Assembly: GCA_951394405.1 (NCBI GenBank) | Contig: OX596339.1 | Coordinates: 3,038,001-3,102,000 of the forward strand | Source: Coprinellus micaceus | Taxonomy: Eukaryota; Basidiomycota; Agaricomycetes; Agaricales; Psathyrellaceae | Direction of reading: 5' to 3' | DNA: 64,000 nucleotides | In this document: one piece after another, positions 1-10,906 of the stretch | Layout of the letters: each line of letters begins with the position of its first letter | How positions within the stretch are numbered: the first letter of the stretch is position 1 | Notes under the pieces: generated by a model | Seen by the model: only the letters and a program-made list of their open reading frames with translations | What the model was told of the DNA's origin: nothing | Databases searched by the model: none | Program-made: the position numbers and the translations under genes

Positions 1-829
1 CGATATTCGGGAGAACTGCTGCTCATGGTCGGTTTTGTAGTGTTGAGCCTAGCAGAGGGACGGAAGATTAGCGATCGAGTCTGCCATTTCAGATCCAAGC
101 CGGCAACAGCGCACTCACACAGGGATTGGCCGTTTCAGTGAACGTTTGCGTGGATAAGGGGTGGAATAGGGCGGTTTTGCAGTACTTAAGGTTCACGCGT
201 GAGATCGTCGTACATCACATTAATTAATAGTGTGACTGGGTTGTGATATCGAGACTGTGATGTCCGTTCATATGACCCCAAGCTTCTGCGTGCGACGGTA
301 GCTTTCCGAACGGCCGAGTGCGCACCCCATACATACCTTCACAACCTCATCCCGAGGTATATCGGCCCGCGTAAAGCATCGACCTCAGGAGGCAACCGCG
401 CCTGAGACCGCACTTTTCAACGCTTACAAGGACTGAGATTAAGCGCCCTGGGGGAATCAAAACATGCGTTGTCGCCTCCGGTCCAGGAAACGTGGATATC
501 GCGCTTTCGAATTCACATCACACAAATCAAACCAGGTCTGCGTCCCCTTGCCCTAACCGCATCGATCGGCAGTCGCCCAACCGACTTGCTGAGCTGCCCC
601 GAATGTGACGATCACATCGTCACGGACATCTCCGGGGTAATTCCCAACGACGGGCTCTCCGAAACGGCGCATAGGTGAGTTCTAGTGCGCGAGTCGCTCG
701 AACACCCCATCTCGCAGCTCCATCGTGAGCTGGACCGACTGGGAACCCACCCACGTCCGGTTCCCTACCACGCCGTAACGCCCATCGCCTCCCCCCAAGC
801 ATACCCGCCTTCTTACCCTGAACCCTCTC
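1..829. other. no supported gene; 3' flank of the MET2 gene
   Basis: No reading frame here has coding features that I recognise. Short plus-strand frames at about 469-678 and 685-1017 exist; the second overlaps the 3' end of the homoserine acetyltransferase gene and is rich in Pro and Ser, as expected from an antisense shadow. A possible donor (GTGAGT) follows the first frame near 675, so a small spliced gene cannot be excluded. Confidence 0.4.
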
Positions 830-2028
830 CTACGTCTCCTCCCCCTCTCCCACGTACAACTCCCCAAACTCCCTCCTCAAGTAACCCAAAACACACTCCC
901 CAACCGCCTCAACATCCAACAAAAATCCATCATGCCCCTCCACACTCGGAACCGTCACCAAAACTCCGCCCTTTATCCCATCCGCAATCTCCTTCTGCTC
1001 GCTATTCGGAAACATAACGTCCGTGGCCATGGAGATGACCATGGACCGCTCCGGGAGCATGGCCAATACCGCTGGCAAGGCAGAAGGGGATAGGGGATCG
1101 GGAACTCGACCACGAGCGATGTCGTGCGTGTCGAGTTTGTGGGTGATGTGGATGTAGCAGTTGGCGTCGAACCGTTTCACAAACTTTTCGCCTTCGTCAC
1201 GGAGGTAAGCTTGAGCTGAGAAGGGTTGACGGGGTGTAAAGGTCGCGTCTTGACTATCGACGCCGTTTGCTTCCCCTACACCCAACGTGTTCCTTCCAAA
1301 CCGACTCTCCAGCGAATCCCTCGAGCAGTACGTCAACGTCGCCGCCAAACGCGCAGCCGCCAGCCCACTCGCCGGCTGCTCTGTGTACCAGCCGTCCCCA
1401 TACCTTGGGTCACTATAGATAGTCTGACGCTGCACCTCGCCCCAACTGATACCCCAAGCCGAGTGGCGCGCGCACGTCGCGACAGGTATGACACGCTTAA
1501 CGTAGCCTGGGGGTGAACAGAGTGGCCACTCGAGCGACGCCATCCCACCCATAGACCCCCCAATGACGACAGCGACGGAGCGCACGCCTAGGGTGTCAAG
1601 CACCAGTTTGTGTATGCGGACGTCGTCGCGGATGGTGGTTTGCGGGAACGCGGGTCCGTAGGGTTTGCCAGTGTCCGGGTTGGTGGTAACAGGGGATGCG
1701 GAGCCATAAGGCGAACCGAGGGCGTTGGCGCAGAAGATGAGGAAGTGGGTAGGGTCGAAGGCTTTGTTTGGGCCCATGAGAGTTCCCCACCTACAAAAAT
1801 ATTGTTGTCAGTCGCTCGTTCGACGAAACCGTTGAGTGCTCACCAGTTTCCCGCGTCTGCGTTACCAGCAAACGAGTGGCAGATGATCATAACGTTGTCC
1901 TTCGCCTCGTTGAGTTTACCCCAGGTCTTGTACGCGACAGGGGCCTGCTTCAGCACTGCGCCGCATTCGAGCTCGAATGACGGAACAATGAAGATCCCCT
2001 GCTCGATTAGGGCCGCAAATGGGGACAT
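830..2028 (-). CDS. MET2: homoserine O-acetyltransferase (MetX/MET2 family)
   Basis: Transfers acetyl from acetyl-CoA to L-homoserine, the entry step of the sulfhydrylation route to methionine; an alpha/beta-hydrolase-fold enzyme of the cytosol. Two exons (1844-2028 and 830-1790, minus) joined across a 53-nt GT-AG intron give the family sequence NWWGTLMGPNK across the junction and 381 residues. The nucleophile elbow is GGSMGG, the acid Asp lies in ATDVMFP and the catalytic His in EGHDGFLLD, in the expected order. The stretch RHSAWGISWGEVQRQ is a strong family signature. The length is close to bacterial MetX and shorter than the about 490-residue yeast enzyme. The start at 2028 precedes the usual SPFAALI segment; an extra 5' exon is possible. 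A serine O-acetyltransferase of the same fold is the main alternative. Confidence 0.9.
1791..1843 (-). other. MET2 intron, 53 nt
   Basis: Donor GTGAGC and acceptor TTTGTAG on the minus strand. Removing it restores the conserved Trp-Trp pair of the MetX family across the junction, which is the reason for placing it here. Confidence 0.85.
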
Positions 2029-2377
2029 GTTTGCGATACCGATCCCGGAATGCTGGGTGCCTCGATGTTCGTGTGTTGCCAGTAATTCCCGTTTGGCCGT
2101 GAGTCGATCCTGGTTCGTGGAGGGGGTATGATGCCGCCTTCTGGAGGTGCGATAGAGGATATAAAAATGCAGGGAGAGTTTTGCGAGGTATCAACCTCGA
2201 GCAGGCAGTGCCTGAGAGGGATCGGTGAAGGTTCAGAAGGGCGAGGAGTCGAGATAGGCTTGTGGAGGCACGGTGTTCGAGTCACGAAATTCGAACCGCA
2301 TGGAGATCTAGATTAGATAAGATATTAGAACGGAACATGCGGCCTTCCGTTGGTCCTCCGCGTACCTTCTATGTACG

Positions 2378-3118
2378 TCACTTGGAAGGGGTGAAAGCTA
2401 ATGTGTGGAGAAGGTTGGAACACATAGTGTCGATTTTCGGTGAACCTCGTCCTCGAAAACAATAGAACACGGACATATGATCGAGGCCAGAGTTGGCAGC
2501 CAATAGTAGAGGGCGAACGCGCCGCCGTATGTCGAGGACCAACAGGCGGAGGTCGAGAGGCGGGGCGATGGGTGGTTGGAGAAACAACCCCATATGATGG
2601 CCGTTCGACTGCGCCAATTTCGCAATCCAGTACTTCGAGTCTTGTGGGTATGCCTGAACGAATTGAGAGGCGGGGAGAGGTCGGCGAATCCACGATCCTG
2701 CGAGGACGACCGAGGATTGGTACGGGTTGAGGAAGCTACCGATCGTAGTGACATTTGTCAGACCTTCCACACGTTCGTGCGCACATGGTGAATGGCGTGG
2801 CGGCGGGCAGTTGATGTTTGCTTGGACCGTCTCTGGGATGTCGCCGGGGCTGAAAGGCCTGAAGGTATCAGATGTCGGGGGTGTGCCCCAAGGGGAGAAG
2901 ATGGACTGACCTCCCAATCGGGCCTCCTCAATCCGGGAAAGCTCGCCGGGAGTCTGGGGGAGAAAGGCGACATGACGGCGTGTCAGGGCATAGAAAAGCG
3001 AACCGTCGCCTCGCTCGCAATAATTGGAAGTCGTGAAGAGGGATTTTTCTAGGTAGTGTCTGTTTGCGCTCATCGTCGAGGTAGGAGGCAGAGCGTGAAA
3101 GCGGTGACGACACGCCAT
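2378..3118 (-). CDS. hypothetical protein (weak)
   Basis: A 246-codon open frame on the minus strand. I recognise no domain. The N-terminal third and the middle part look protein-like, while the C-terminal part is Arg-rich and less convincing. Internal ATGs at about residue 16 offer alternative starts. It lies between the divergent flank of MET2 and the 3' end of the NACHT gene. It could be a real lineage-specific gene, a spliced gene whose exons I have not resolved, or a chance frame. Confidence 0.3.
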   Translation of the reverse strand: MACRHRFHALPPTSTMSANRHYLEKSLFTTSNYCERGDGSLFYALTRRHVAFLPQTPGELSRIEEARLGGQSIFSPWGTPPTSDTFRPFSPGDIPETVQANINCPPPRHSPCAHERVEGLTNVTTIGSFLNPYQSSVVLAGSWIRRPLPASQFVQAYPQDSKYWIAKLAQSNGHHMGLFLQPPIAPPLDLRLLVLDIRRRVRPLLLAANSGLDHMSVFYCFRGRGSPKIDTMCSNLLHTLAFTPSK

Positions 3119-3359
3119 CAGCCAGCGTGGGACGATCCTTCGTTGAGCGCTTATCGGTGCATCACTCTTCCAACATCTCGGACGCCCATCCTCCCGTTCT
3201 GTAATCTAACGAACCTGTGTGCTGGCCGGCCCTCCAAAGGAGTGACAGACTCTCTTACGCAAAGACCAGCTCCAACCGTCCCCCGCTCCCGGGTTCCCCC
3301 GGGGTTCTTTTAGCGAAACGCCACCCCTGTCCGTGTCTTATGTGTCTCTGAGAAGTGAG

Positions 3360-6227
3360 TTACTGAATGGAATTGGCTATCACTGGCGTATACATTCTAC
3401 CTGATATACCCCAGCTCGAGGTAGTACCCCGTTCCCTTGGGTAATCATTACAGTACGCGGTGGAAGCGGCGGGCTTGTCGTAATTGAGGCGTATCTGGCT
3501 GCTTTCCAGTATAAGAGTGAATGTGACCTCCATCCCACCGTGAAGAACTATCGCCACCCTCCTTGAGTTCGATGACATTCGAAGCAGGGCGCGAAATAAC
3601 TGAGGTGTAACAAAGTCCGGGTTTAGATACTNNNNNNNNNNNNNNNNNNNNNNNNNNNNNNNNNNNNNNNNNNNNNNNNNNNNNNNNNNNNNNNNNNNNN
3701 NNNNNNNNNNNNNNNNNNNNNNNNNNNNNNNNNNNNNNNNNNNNNNNNNNNNNNNNNNNNNNNNNNNNNNNNNNNNNNNNNNNNNNNNNNNNNNNNNNNN
3801 NNNNNNNNNNNNNNNNNNNNNNNNNNNNNNNGTCAGCAGCGGAAGGGCGACTCCATGAGGCATTGGGCGAGGTGCTGAGGGAGAACACACCTGAACCTTG
3901 AGCGTAGTCTCGGAACCAAGTCCCGTATCTCTCATCTCCGTCACTTCGTTTGGAAGGCAACCCAGCTTGAACGGGCAGGGCTGGCCATATCTGGAAACTG
4001 GATAGGCGGCTATGTTAGTGCTTGATAACGAGGTGGTTCGGGTTGTGACAGAATCATTCACCTTTTCATAGATTGCCTCCATCGAAGACTCAATGTGAGA
4101 CAGCAACAACGGGGTGCTGGTCTTCATGTCAAACGGTACCGTGGTGCTGCATGCTCTCCGACCATCCAAAAACTTTTGCGACTCGGAAAAGTGGGGCGGT
4201 AAAGGATGAGGCTCTCGTAGGAACTGTAGTAGACTTTTCTTGTCAATCCCAGCAGATGATTTGACAACGAGATAGAGGTGGCGAGCCCAGTGGTGAAAGT
4301 AATAGTCGAAAGGGATTAAATAATCGGGGCATGGATGGCTTGGACTGCAAAAGGTGCCAGTCATGAGAAGGGCAGCTACGCAATGTATAACCATCAACCA
4401 ATGCATAGAGGGATCCAATCGGGCCGGTATTTTCTTCTGGTATATTGACGTTAGGATTTCGGAGAAGTGAGGGGTGTTGTCATGCTTCTTCAAAAGCCAG
4501 AGGATAGGCTTCCACTCTTCTGGCGCCAGGTCCTGATGAAAAGGGTATGGGTGTTGACGGAGAGGGTCCGATTCGGCTGGTAAACTGATTGCACAGAAGT
4601 ATGCGTTAAAAGCAATTTGAAGGGCCGGCGTCGTCCAGTTGGCCTTTCGGGCTGTCGTGACCAGAAAGTCCGTCTGGGGCTTCGTGAGACCATTCAACGC
4701 GTCCCAATGACTTTTCCAGTATTCCTTAGCGTAATCAGTGACGCTGCAGCGCCCGGGACGGGGATTATACACAGGTAATAGTCGGAGACACCCATATGCC
4801 AGCTTTGTGCGTCCGCTGTCGCGCTCGGCCGGCGAGAAAACACCATGGGACCGGTCTTCGTCTCGCAAAAAGTCGCTTAGGGAGGTGTGGAACATGGTAA
4901 CGGGCGTAGTATCGTCGCCGGGAACGTGGATGATAGACTGAAGGGGGACGAGGGCGTGAACGATTTTGAACCCCGGGATTTCTAGAAGCTGACCAAGGTC
5001 GGAGATTGAGAGTGGGCTGTGGAGAAGGGCGATAGTGAAGATGATGTCGGAAAAATGGGGAATGCGCTCGCTGCGTCGGAATGTCTCCCTGTAAAGGCCG
5101 TCGAGTCCGGGGTTCATGTTGAGAGCGAGCTTGAATCGGTCCATCGGCGTCAGCCCATCATCCTGTGTACCATCTTGATTCAGGATGTATCTGAGCAACG
5201 CAGAGATGAAGACGAAAGACCCGTCGGCGTGCTCAACAAGCTGGTGGATGTCGTCGATGGGTGGCCAGTTTTTTCCGTATGCGCGAACGACACGGTTTTC
5301 CTTCGAGGCCTTCTGAAATGTAGATTGAACTAGACTGTTGATGTCATCTAGTGGTGGGTGATCCTGGAGATTCTCAATATGGACTTGATCTCTCTCAATT
5401 CGCGCCCGAATATGCTCTTCGATACGACTGGCAATTAAGAACCGAAGGGGGAAGTGGGGGTGTTGCTCGAAATGACGGAGGATGTTGTCGATAAGGGTAG
5501 CGACCTCATCGCGGTCCTCACACTCGTCGAGGCCATCTAAAATAAACAGAAACACTTCCTTCCGCTCGATAGATGTTCGGGATCGCTTCCCAAGTCGCAC
5601 CTTTTTCGGTCGATTGTCTTGCACGGTAGCGAATACTTCGTGAAGTGGTTGGAAAACCAGCCTCTGGAACTGCACCTCCAGTGATGCCCCTTGGAGCCCA
5701 AACAGCTTCTTCAAAGCGGCTTCAACGAGCGGGCGAGTCTCTGGGATCACATCAGCCATTTGGCTGGCGAGGGTCACTGCAAGCCTGTTTATCCTGCTCC
5801 GTTCTCCCGATCCTCGGAAAAAGAAGAAGCTCCCCAACAAAAGCCCCTTATCTTGAAACTCCTCTCCCATCGCTTGCAAGATAGCCGATTTTCCGCACCC
5901 AACTGACCCACAGAGCCAGAGGATGTGCTTGCCCCTTGGGGTTACCGGGGCAGAGGAAGCCCCAGAAGACCCAGGCATTGATTCATCGTCATTCCCCTCC
6001 CCACCTGAGAGCTCCTCATCGGAGTGAACCCAGGATCGTAGTCTCTGAAGCACGCCCTTCCGGGTACCTGGGAGGCAGCTTGAGTCGGGTGGCGATGTAC
6101 GACGATTACGTGTGTGGGATGCGTCTGAGATGGGGAGAAGGGAAGGAGGAAGCGCCTCTGATGAGTTCTGAGTTACGTGCTGAGTGATTGTACCTTCGGG
6201 TCGTGGCGAGATATGAGAAAGATCCAC
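3360..6227 (-). CDS. NACHT-domain NTPase (NLR-like), interrupted by an assembly gap
   Basis: Large P-loop NTPase of the NACHT type found in many copies in Agaricomycetes, where such proteins are thought to act as intracellular receptors in non-self recognition. After a Ser/Pro-rich N-terminus of about 95 residues comes Walker A (GSVGCGKSA), then a conserved FFF segment, Walker B (FLFILDGLDE), a sensor-like RFLIASR and a winged-helix-like region. No WD40 or ankyrin repeats are visible; the C-terminal part is of unknown fold. The open frame crosses a run of 200 Ns (3632-3831), so the last 90 or so codons may belong to a different frame or exon. The frame opens upstream of 6227 without an ATG. 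Short 5' exons probably lie between 6228 and 6420, where a donor at TATG/GTGAGC and an acceptor at CCCAG are visible, but I could not settle their phase. Confidence 0.8.
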   Translation of the reverse strand: MDLSHISPRPEGTITQHVTQNSSEALPPSLLPISDASHTRNRRTSPPDSSCLPGTRKGVLQRLRSWVHSDEELSGGEGNDDESMPGSSGASSAPVTPRGKHILWLCGSVGCGKSAILQAMGEEFQDKGLLLGSFFFFRGSGERSRINRLAVTLASQMADVIPETRPLVEAALKKLFGLQGASLEVQFQRLVFQPLHEVFATVQDNRPKKVRLGKRSRTSIERKEVFLFILDGLDECEDRDEVATLIDNILRHFEQHPHFPLRFLIASRIEEHIRARIERDQVHIENLQDHPPLDDINSLVQSTFQKASKENRVVRAYGKNWPPIDDIHQLVEHADGSFVFISALLRYILNQDGTQDDGLTPMDRFKLALNMNPGLDGLYRETFRRSERIPHFSDIIFTIALLHSPLSISDLGQLLEIPGFKIVHALVPLQSIIHVPGDDTTPVTMFHTSLSDFLRDEDRSHGVFSPAERDSGRTKLAYGCLRLLPVYNPRPGRCSVTDYAKEYWKSHWDALNGLTKPQTDFLVTTARKANWTTPALQIAFNAYFCAISLPAESDPLRQHPYPFHQDLAPEEWKPILWLLKKHDNTPHFSEILTSIYQKKIPARLDPSMHWLMVIHCVAALLMTGTFCSPSHPCPDYLIPFDYYFHHWARHLYLVVKSSAGIDKKSLLQFLREPHPLPPHFSESQKFLDGRRACSTTVPFDMKTSTPLLLSHIESSMEAIYEKVNDSVTTRTTSLSSTNIAAYPVSRYGQPCPFKLGCLPNEVTEMRDTGLGSETTLKVQVCSPSAPRPMPHGVALPLLXXXXXXXXXXXXXXXXXXXXXXXXXXXXXXXXXXXXXXXXXXXXXXXXXXXXXXXXXXXXXXXXXXXXYLNPDFVTPQLFRALLRMSSNSRRVAIVLHGGMEVTFTLILESSQIRLNYDKPAASTAYCNDYPRERGTTSSWGISGRMYTPVIANSIQ
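3632..3831. other. assembly gap (200 Ns)
   Basis: Exactly 200 N characters. The round number suggests a padded scaffold gap, so distances and reading frame across it are not reliable. Confidence 0.98.
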
Positions 6228-6329
6228 CTGGGAGAAGAATGTGTGCCTCGCTCACCATAGTTAGGGCCGAAATTGGCGTTGCACAGTTGAGTGATGCTGG
6301 GCGGGAATCCCTGGAAGTGGACACCTTCT

Positions 6330-9131
6330 GTCGAGATTATGTTTAAATCCTGGCCGATCTCGCTGTAGGATGCGAGGAGAAAAGACTTACAGGGAACAGC
6401 TTCAGCGCTCATAGGGGCCCGTAGAGGCGTGCTGTGCCCGTTTTCGACCATGAGGCAGGCGGTAGAAGAAAATATACCAGAGGTACAAGAGCTGTAGAAG
6501 CAGGAGGAAGGGAGATAACGGTTGGAACCGTCGTAGACAGCACTTGGAGGTTGGGTGAAAAATAGGGCAGAGAACGATGCTGACAAGGAGGAGGGGGGAG
6601 GAGGAGGGAGGAAAGTGGAGATAACGAGGTCGGAGGCACTGCAACTCAAGCTTTCAACTTTCTCGAAAACGCTGCTTCAAATTTATAACTCCGCTACATA
6701 TTTGAACATGCCGATATCAATCTACAACTTGGAGTATCGCGTGCTCAGCTCAGAAGGGACTTACATAGTCGCAGAAGAAGAGGACTTCGCTCAGCATTGT
6801 GTGCACCGGATCCTAGCACGAGACCCCCGTGATGTAAACCATGAGGCTGTTCCAACCTGCTGTGATACACCTCAGGCTGTCGGTAAATTATATTGGTCTT
6901 GAGTCGGAGGATGTGACACCAAAATGGAAGCGAAGGCCGTGCTATCGAGGCTATGGGGTATAGCCCTCTGTACGTATACCGTGACGAGAATTTGGAGCGG
7001 CCACTGCGTTGCCTGTCGTCGTATGGGGAAAGACAGAGGGAACTGTCGACAGGTTAGGGTTCTGGCGAACTTCCGAGTCATGCCACGTCTCGTCCGCGTT
7101 TCGCGCTTGTCGACTCCGAGGGATGTTTGCACAGGGGCACTCGGGTACGCCCCCACCAAACGTTCGACCCGAAATACTTCAGCTCGAACCAACCGTGCTC
7201 GAGATGCATATGATGGTAGTTGGGTTCTGGGGACGAAGGGGGATATATCGTGGTAATGCCTTGAGTTTTGAACTCCGCTGAATAAGGGACCAATTTAAGC
7301 GCCCAAAGCACACAACACTGCGCACTCGCAATTACATACTATGAGCCTTCGGGCACTTGGAGGGCGATGAGGGGTATAAATATTTCCCTTACTGAAGAAC
7401 CGTCAGCCAGAGTCGGGATCATGTTTCGAGGGCAGAGACTGGCTATCCGCTTTCCCAGGGGTGCAGGCTCCACCTTGGAGTCGTAAAATAGTCCTCAGCC
7501 ATTACCCCGTCTTTCTCACCATGATGCTCAGAGTTCTGCGGGTAATGTATCTATTACGAGCCTTGAAATTGCCCCAAGGACAGGGTAATTCAGCAACCTA
7601 GCCCAACCAATTTTGATTTGGCTGCATGATCACGACACAACGCAGGACAGTCCCAGGACGACTAGACGCTGCCAAGCGGACGGACGACTTATCCTATGAC
7701 ACGGGACCGTAAGCCTACCTAAGGAAGACAAAGGGGGGCTGTAGGCCACGAGCCTAGGCTGCACGACCCCTGTCAGTGCCATCTGCCGGCGTGTGGCAGG
7801 AGCCCATACCCGGATGAAGAGACGGTACGTATTGGTGCTGTTGTTGATTCGCTTTGGAGAATAAAGATCAAAAATGGGTCACATACATGCGATGCTAGTC
7901 GCCAGGGGATCGGCATATCGTCAACTCGCGGCTATGGGAAACGTCTCTGTGAATACGCTGGTAGCAGTTAATTACGAGACGCGGCGCCAGGGTAATGGCC
8001 GTAATACTCTGATGAGAAGGTGGGGCTACTGCATGTTCCGCGCTGTGGTGTGGACGGCTTACGCCTTGAAGATGGCGGTCGGGTTGAAAACATGCCTTCG
8101 TCGAAAGCGGATTTTGCCGAAACGCCGCATTCTCACGCTATCGACGCCTTGAAATTGGCCTCGGTTGCTCTTTGCCAACTTGTCCTCTGACCTTCATCGG
8201 CTCATCAAAATCCCCCGTCTGGCCTACCTAGAACCGAATCGCTCGGGAAGATGTTCTTCACGATGTCTGTATTCACATCTCGCTCTGGGCTCGCCGACCG
8301 TTCCACCATATTCACCAAATCCCCTCAAGCCCTGGCACTGCCAATGTCCTCCGTTACCCGAATCGTGCGGGCTGGCTCGAATGTCACATGGGCCTCAAGG
8401 AAACGGCCAAATGGTGTCCTACTTGGCACGTGCAAGTATCTTGGGCTTTAACTGCTAATGGCTCTCGGAACTCTCGTGATTTGGACCGATAATCCCCAGA
8501 GCGAGGGGGTTCGGATTCGTGGCCCTCTGGAGGGAACATGGCTGTGATTCCGCAGGACAGATCTCACGGCGTGTCCTTCGAACTTAGAACGTGACCCTCG
8601 ACATATAAAAATCTCTCCACAGGTCTTGGGGATGGCGCCAACGTCCGTGGATTCTAGCTTCTGGTCTGTTCATCCCCTCGAGACTTGACCCCTTGGCTCT
8701 GCGTCCCTACCTCCCCCTCCCCGCGCCCTCACCATCGTTTCTCCGTCCAACCCCTCTCGTTTTTTTAAGGGGACGATGCTCTGGTGGAAGAACGTCGGAG
8801 ATGCAGACCGAAGAAATCTAACGGTTTCAAATGGCTCCCTGCAAGCAATATACATTTAAACCATGCTCTCGATGTGCTCTTACACGCTGGCGGAGCGGGC
8901 GCTTAAATGCTCGGACCCACGCCCAAAAAAAATGCGAAGCGTGACTTTGATCCGGGGGCTGTCCCCCATTAGTGTGACTGTCACAACGCGACGCGTTTCT
9001 CCTTGCAACCACCACCACCTACACGCTCGCCGCCCTGCCCTTTATTCTTTGTACTTAATCGTTTCGACTATTATTTCGTAGGGGGACATCGTGCGTTCCG
9101 AGCTCAAGTCTCCAAGAGTCCGTGATTGGCC
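6330..9131. other. no supported gene
   Basis: About 2.8 kb between the NACHT gene and the first DUF7918 gene. The minus strand from 6650 to 6330 probably holds the promoter and 5' exons of the NACHT gene. The rest contains only frames of about 110 codons or less without recognisable motifs. I see no RNA gene or repeat. Confidence 0.5.
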
Positions 9132-10453
9132 ATGCCAGTCTCGCCACACGGTTTCGAAGCATGGATCGAAGTTGAGGGGAGGAGGTTAGAGGAGTTCAAG
9201 GTAGAACCCGAGGGAGATAAGATAGTATGTTGGGTCCCTTGCGAAGCTGGAAAGGTGTGTGAATGGACCAGCTTCACATTGCGCGGCTTTCCAAGTCTCT
9301 CGAATACGAATAGGAGTTCGCAGTCGGGTGTTCGATACCCTGGAACAAGGTGGCCACCACGAACCACACAATCCATGCCTACCTTGACGGAAAGGCAGCC
9401 AGCCTCCTCGCCAACGTAGTGCGCCACAATGCTTATTCGCTCGACTCGGCAACGCGCCTATTCAAGGAAGAACTTGTCAAAGGGGATGCCGCCGTCCGAG
9501 CCTTCCAGTTCGGAGCTTTGGAGCTTACCGGTACTGTCTCATTTTCGCATAACTCGCTATGGTGCGAGAAATACTGAGGAGTTTGATGTATTCCAAGATG
9601 ACGATGCACTGCTGAACGCTCCCGCCAAACAATTCGGGGAGATTACAGCGCACATCTCATCGGTGCAAGCCTTTGTCCCGATCCAGAATCACAATGTAGC
9701 CAACTTCAAGGAAGATTACCGAGCCCACGAGCGTTCCAAAAAGGGCGTTTCCCACTGCGTAAGGTACCCACCCTCCCTCTGCACACATACGCTGTGGCTG
9801 ATGTCGGAGCTAGGCTTGGGGAGGAGAAGCCCCGTCCCGGTGCAGCTCCAGCGCATAACAGAGCCGTTGGGCAGAAGAGGGAGTTCACATTCGTGTTCAA
9901 GTATCGTCAGATGGGTTTGTCATCTCTTTTCGCTGTGTGGCTTGCAGTCTTGACGGCCTCTCTGACGCAGATGTCCTCGTTGCCGATGGTATTGCTCCGC
10001 GGAAAGCCAAAAACGCTCGAGAGAACAGTGTTGCGTCGGGGTCTACCGCTCTACCACCAGAGGCCGGGCCATCGTCTCGTAAACGCAAGATGGCCGAGGT
10101 GAAGGAGGAAGACCAAGTTGCACAGAACTTGCTCGGCCCAACGGACGATGATATAGAGAGGATGGAGGTAGGCCCAGCTTCTACCACTACTAAACTTTCC
10201 CCCAAGCGAATCGTGACTCACTTACCCCTCTTTCCTCTGTCCTCAGAACGAATTGGCGGCTATGAAAGCGAAGAAAGCACAAGGCGGATCCAGTGGGAGT
10301 CAGCCACCAGCGAAGCGCGTCAAGCAGGAACCCAAGCGCGCGTTCGTTCCTGGGGAGATCATCGACCTCACGAACCTTCCTTCCAGTTCTGGCGCCCGAG
10401 TCAAGCAGGAGCCGAGGGCGTCATTCCATGGAGAGGTTATTGACCTCACCTAG
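9132..10453 (+). CDS. DUF7918 protein A with SUMO-motif tail
   Basis: Member of a basidiomycete family that I identify as DUF7918. Exons 9132-9254, 9314-9530, 9598-9763, 9814-9914, 9971-10167 and 10247-10453 give 336 residues with all phases consistent. The N-terminal domain starts PHGFEAWIEVEGRRLEEF, passes CWVPCEAGKEF and ends AFQFGALELTG. A second block holds YRAHERSKKGVSHCV and FTFVFKYRQM. The tail carries a basic KRKMAEVKEE stretch and then two copies of a module: VKQEP (psi-K-x-E sumoylation consensus) followed by GEIIDLT, and again VKQEP followed by GEVIDLT at the stop. The hydrophobic IIDLT/VIDLT fits a SUMO-interaction motif. Function is unknown; nuclear location is inferred. First of five tandem copies; the 217-nt second exon is shared with B, C and G. 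Confidence 0.85.
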
Positions 10454-10906
10454 GGCTGGCCGTTAGTACGTTGGCCCTAAGCCCACCGATTCCGCCTCTT
10501 TTTCTATCCTATCTATACCCGTGAGGACGTGCATCCTCACTTAATGCGACCTTCGTGTGTTACGAAGCTTACAGTAGGGTCTTTATATTGCCTTTGTACC
10601 GGTTTTATTTGTTAATGGCAGCTACTCGTTCGTGTGTGTACTCTCGGGGACCGCGCATATGTTCGCCTCGCTTTTCTACGAGGACAGAGCTCCAGGGGTT
10701 ACGAGATGGTGGTCCTCGCGCCGTTGTTGCCCTGAGGACGGAGTCCATCTGGCGGGTCGAATGTATTACCCGCCAAATACGTACAAGCTTCAGTAAGGTA
10801 CGTACGTTTTACACTCTGGCCGAAGTTTCTCGAAAGGTAAACGGCTGGAGCCTTCATTTCGTCGTCTTCAAACGATTTCTTTCTACAAACCAGCCCTAGA
10901 GCACGA
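10454..10906. other. intergenic spacer A-B
   Basis: About 450 bp between two tandem paralogues on the same strand. It should hold the terminator of A and the promoter of B. No element stands out. Confidence 0.5.

Noticed and set aside
685..1017. Plus-strand 110-codon Pro/Ser/Thr-rich frame
   Set aside because: Overlaps the 3' end of MET2 on the other strand, and its composition is that of a shadow frame.
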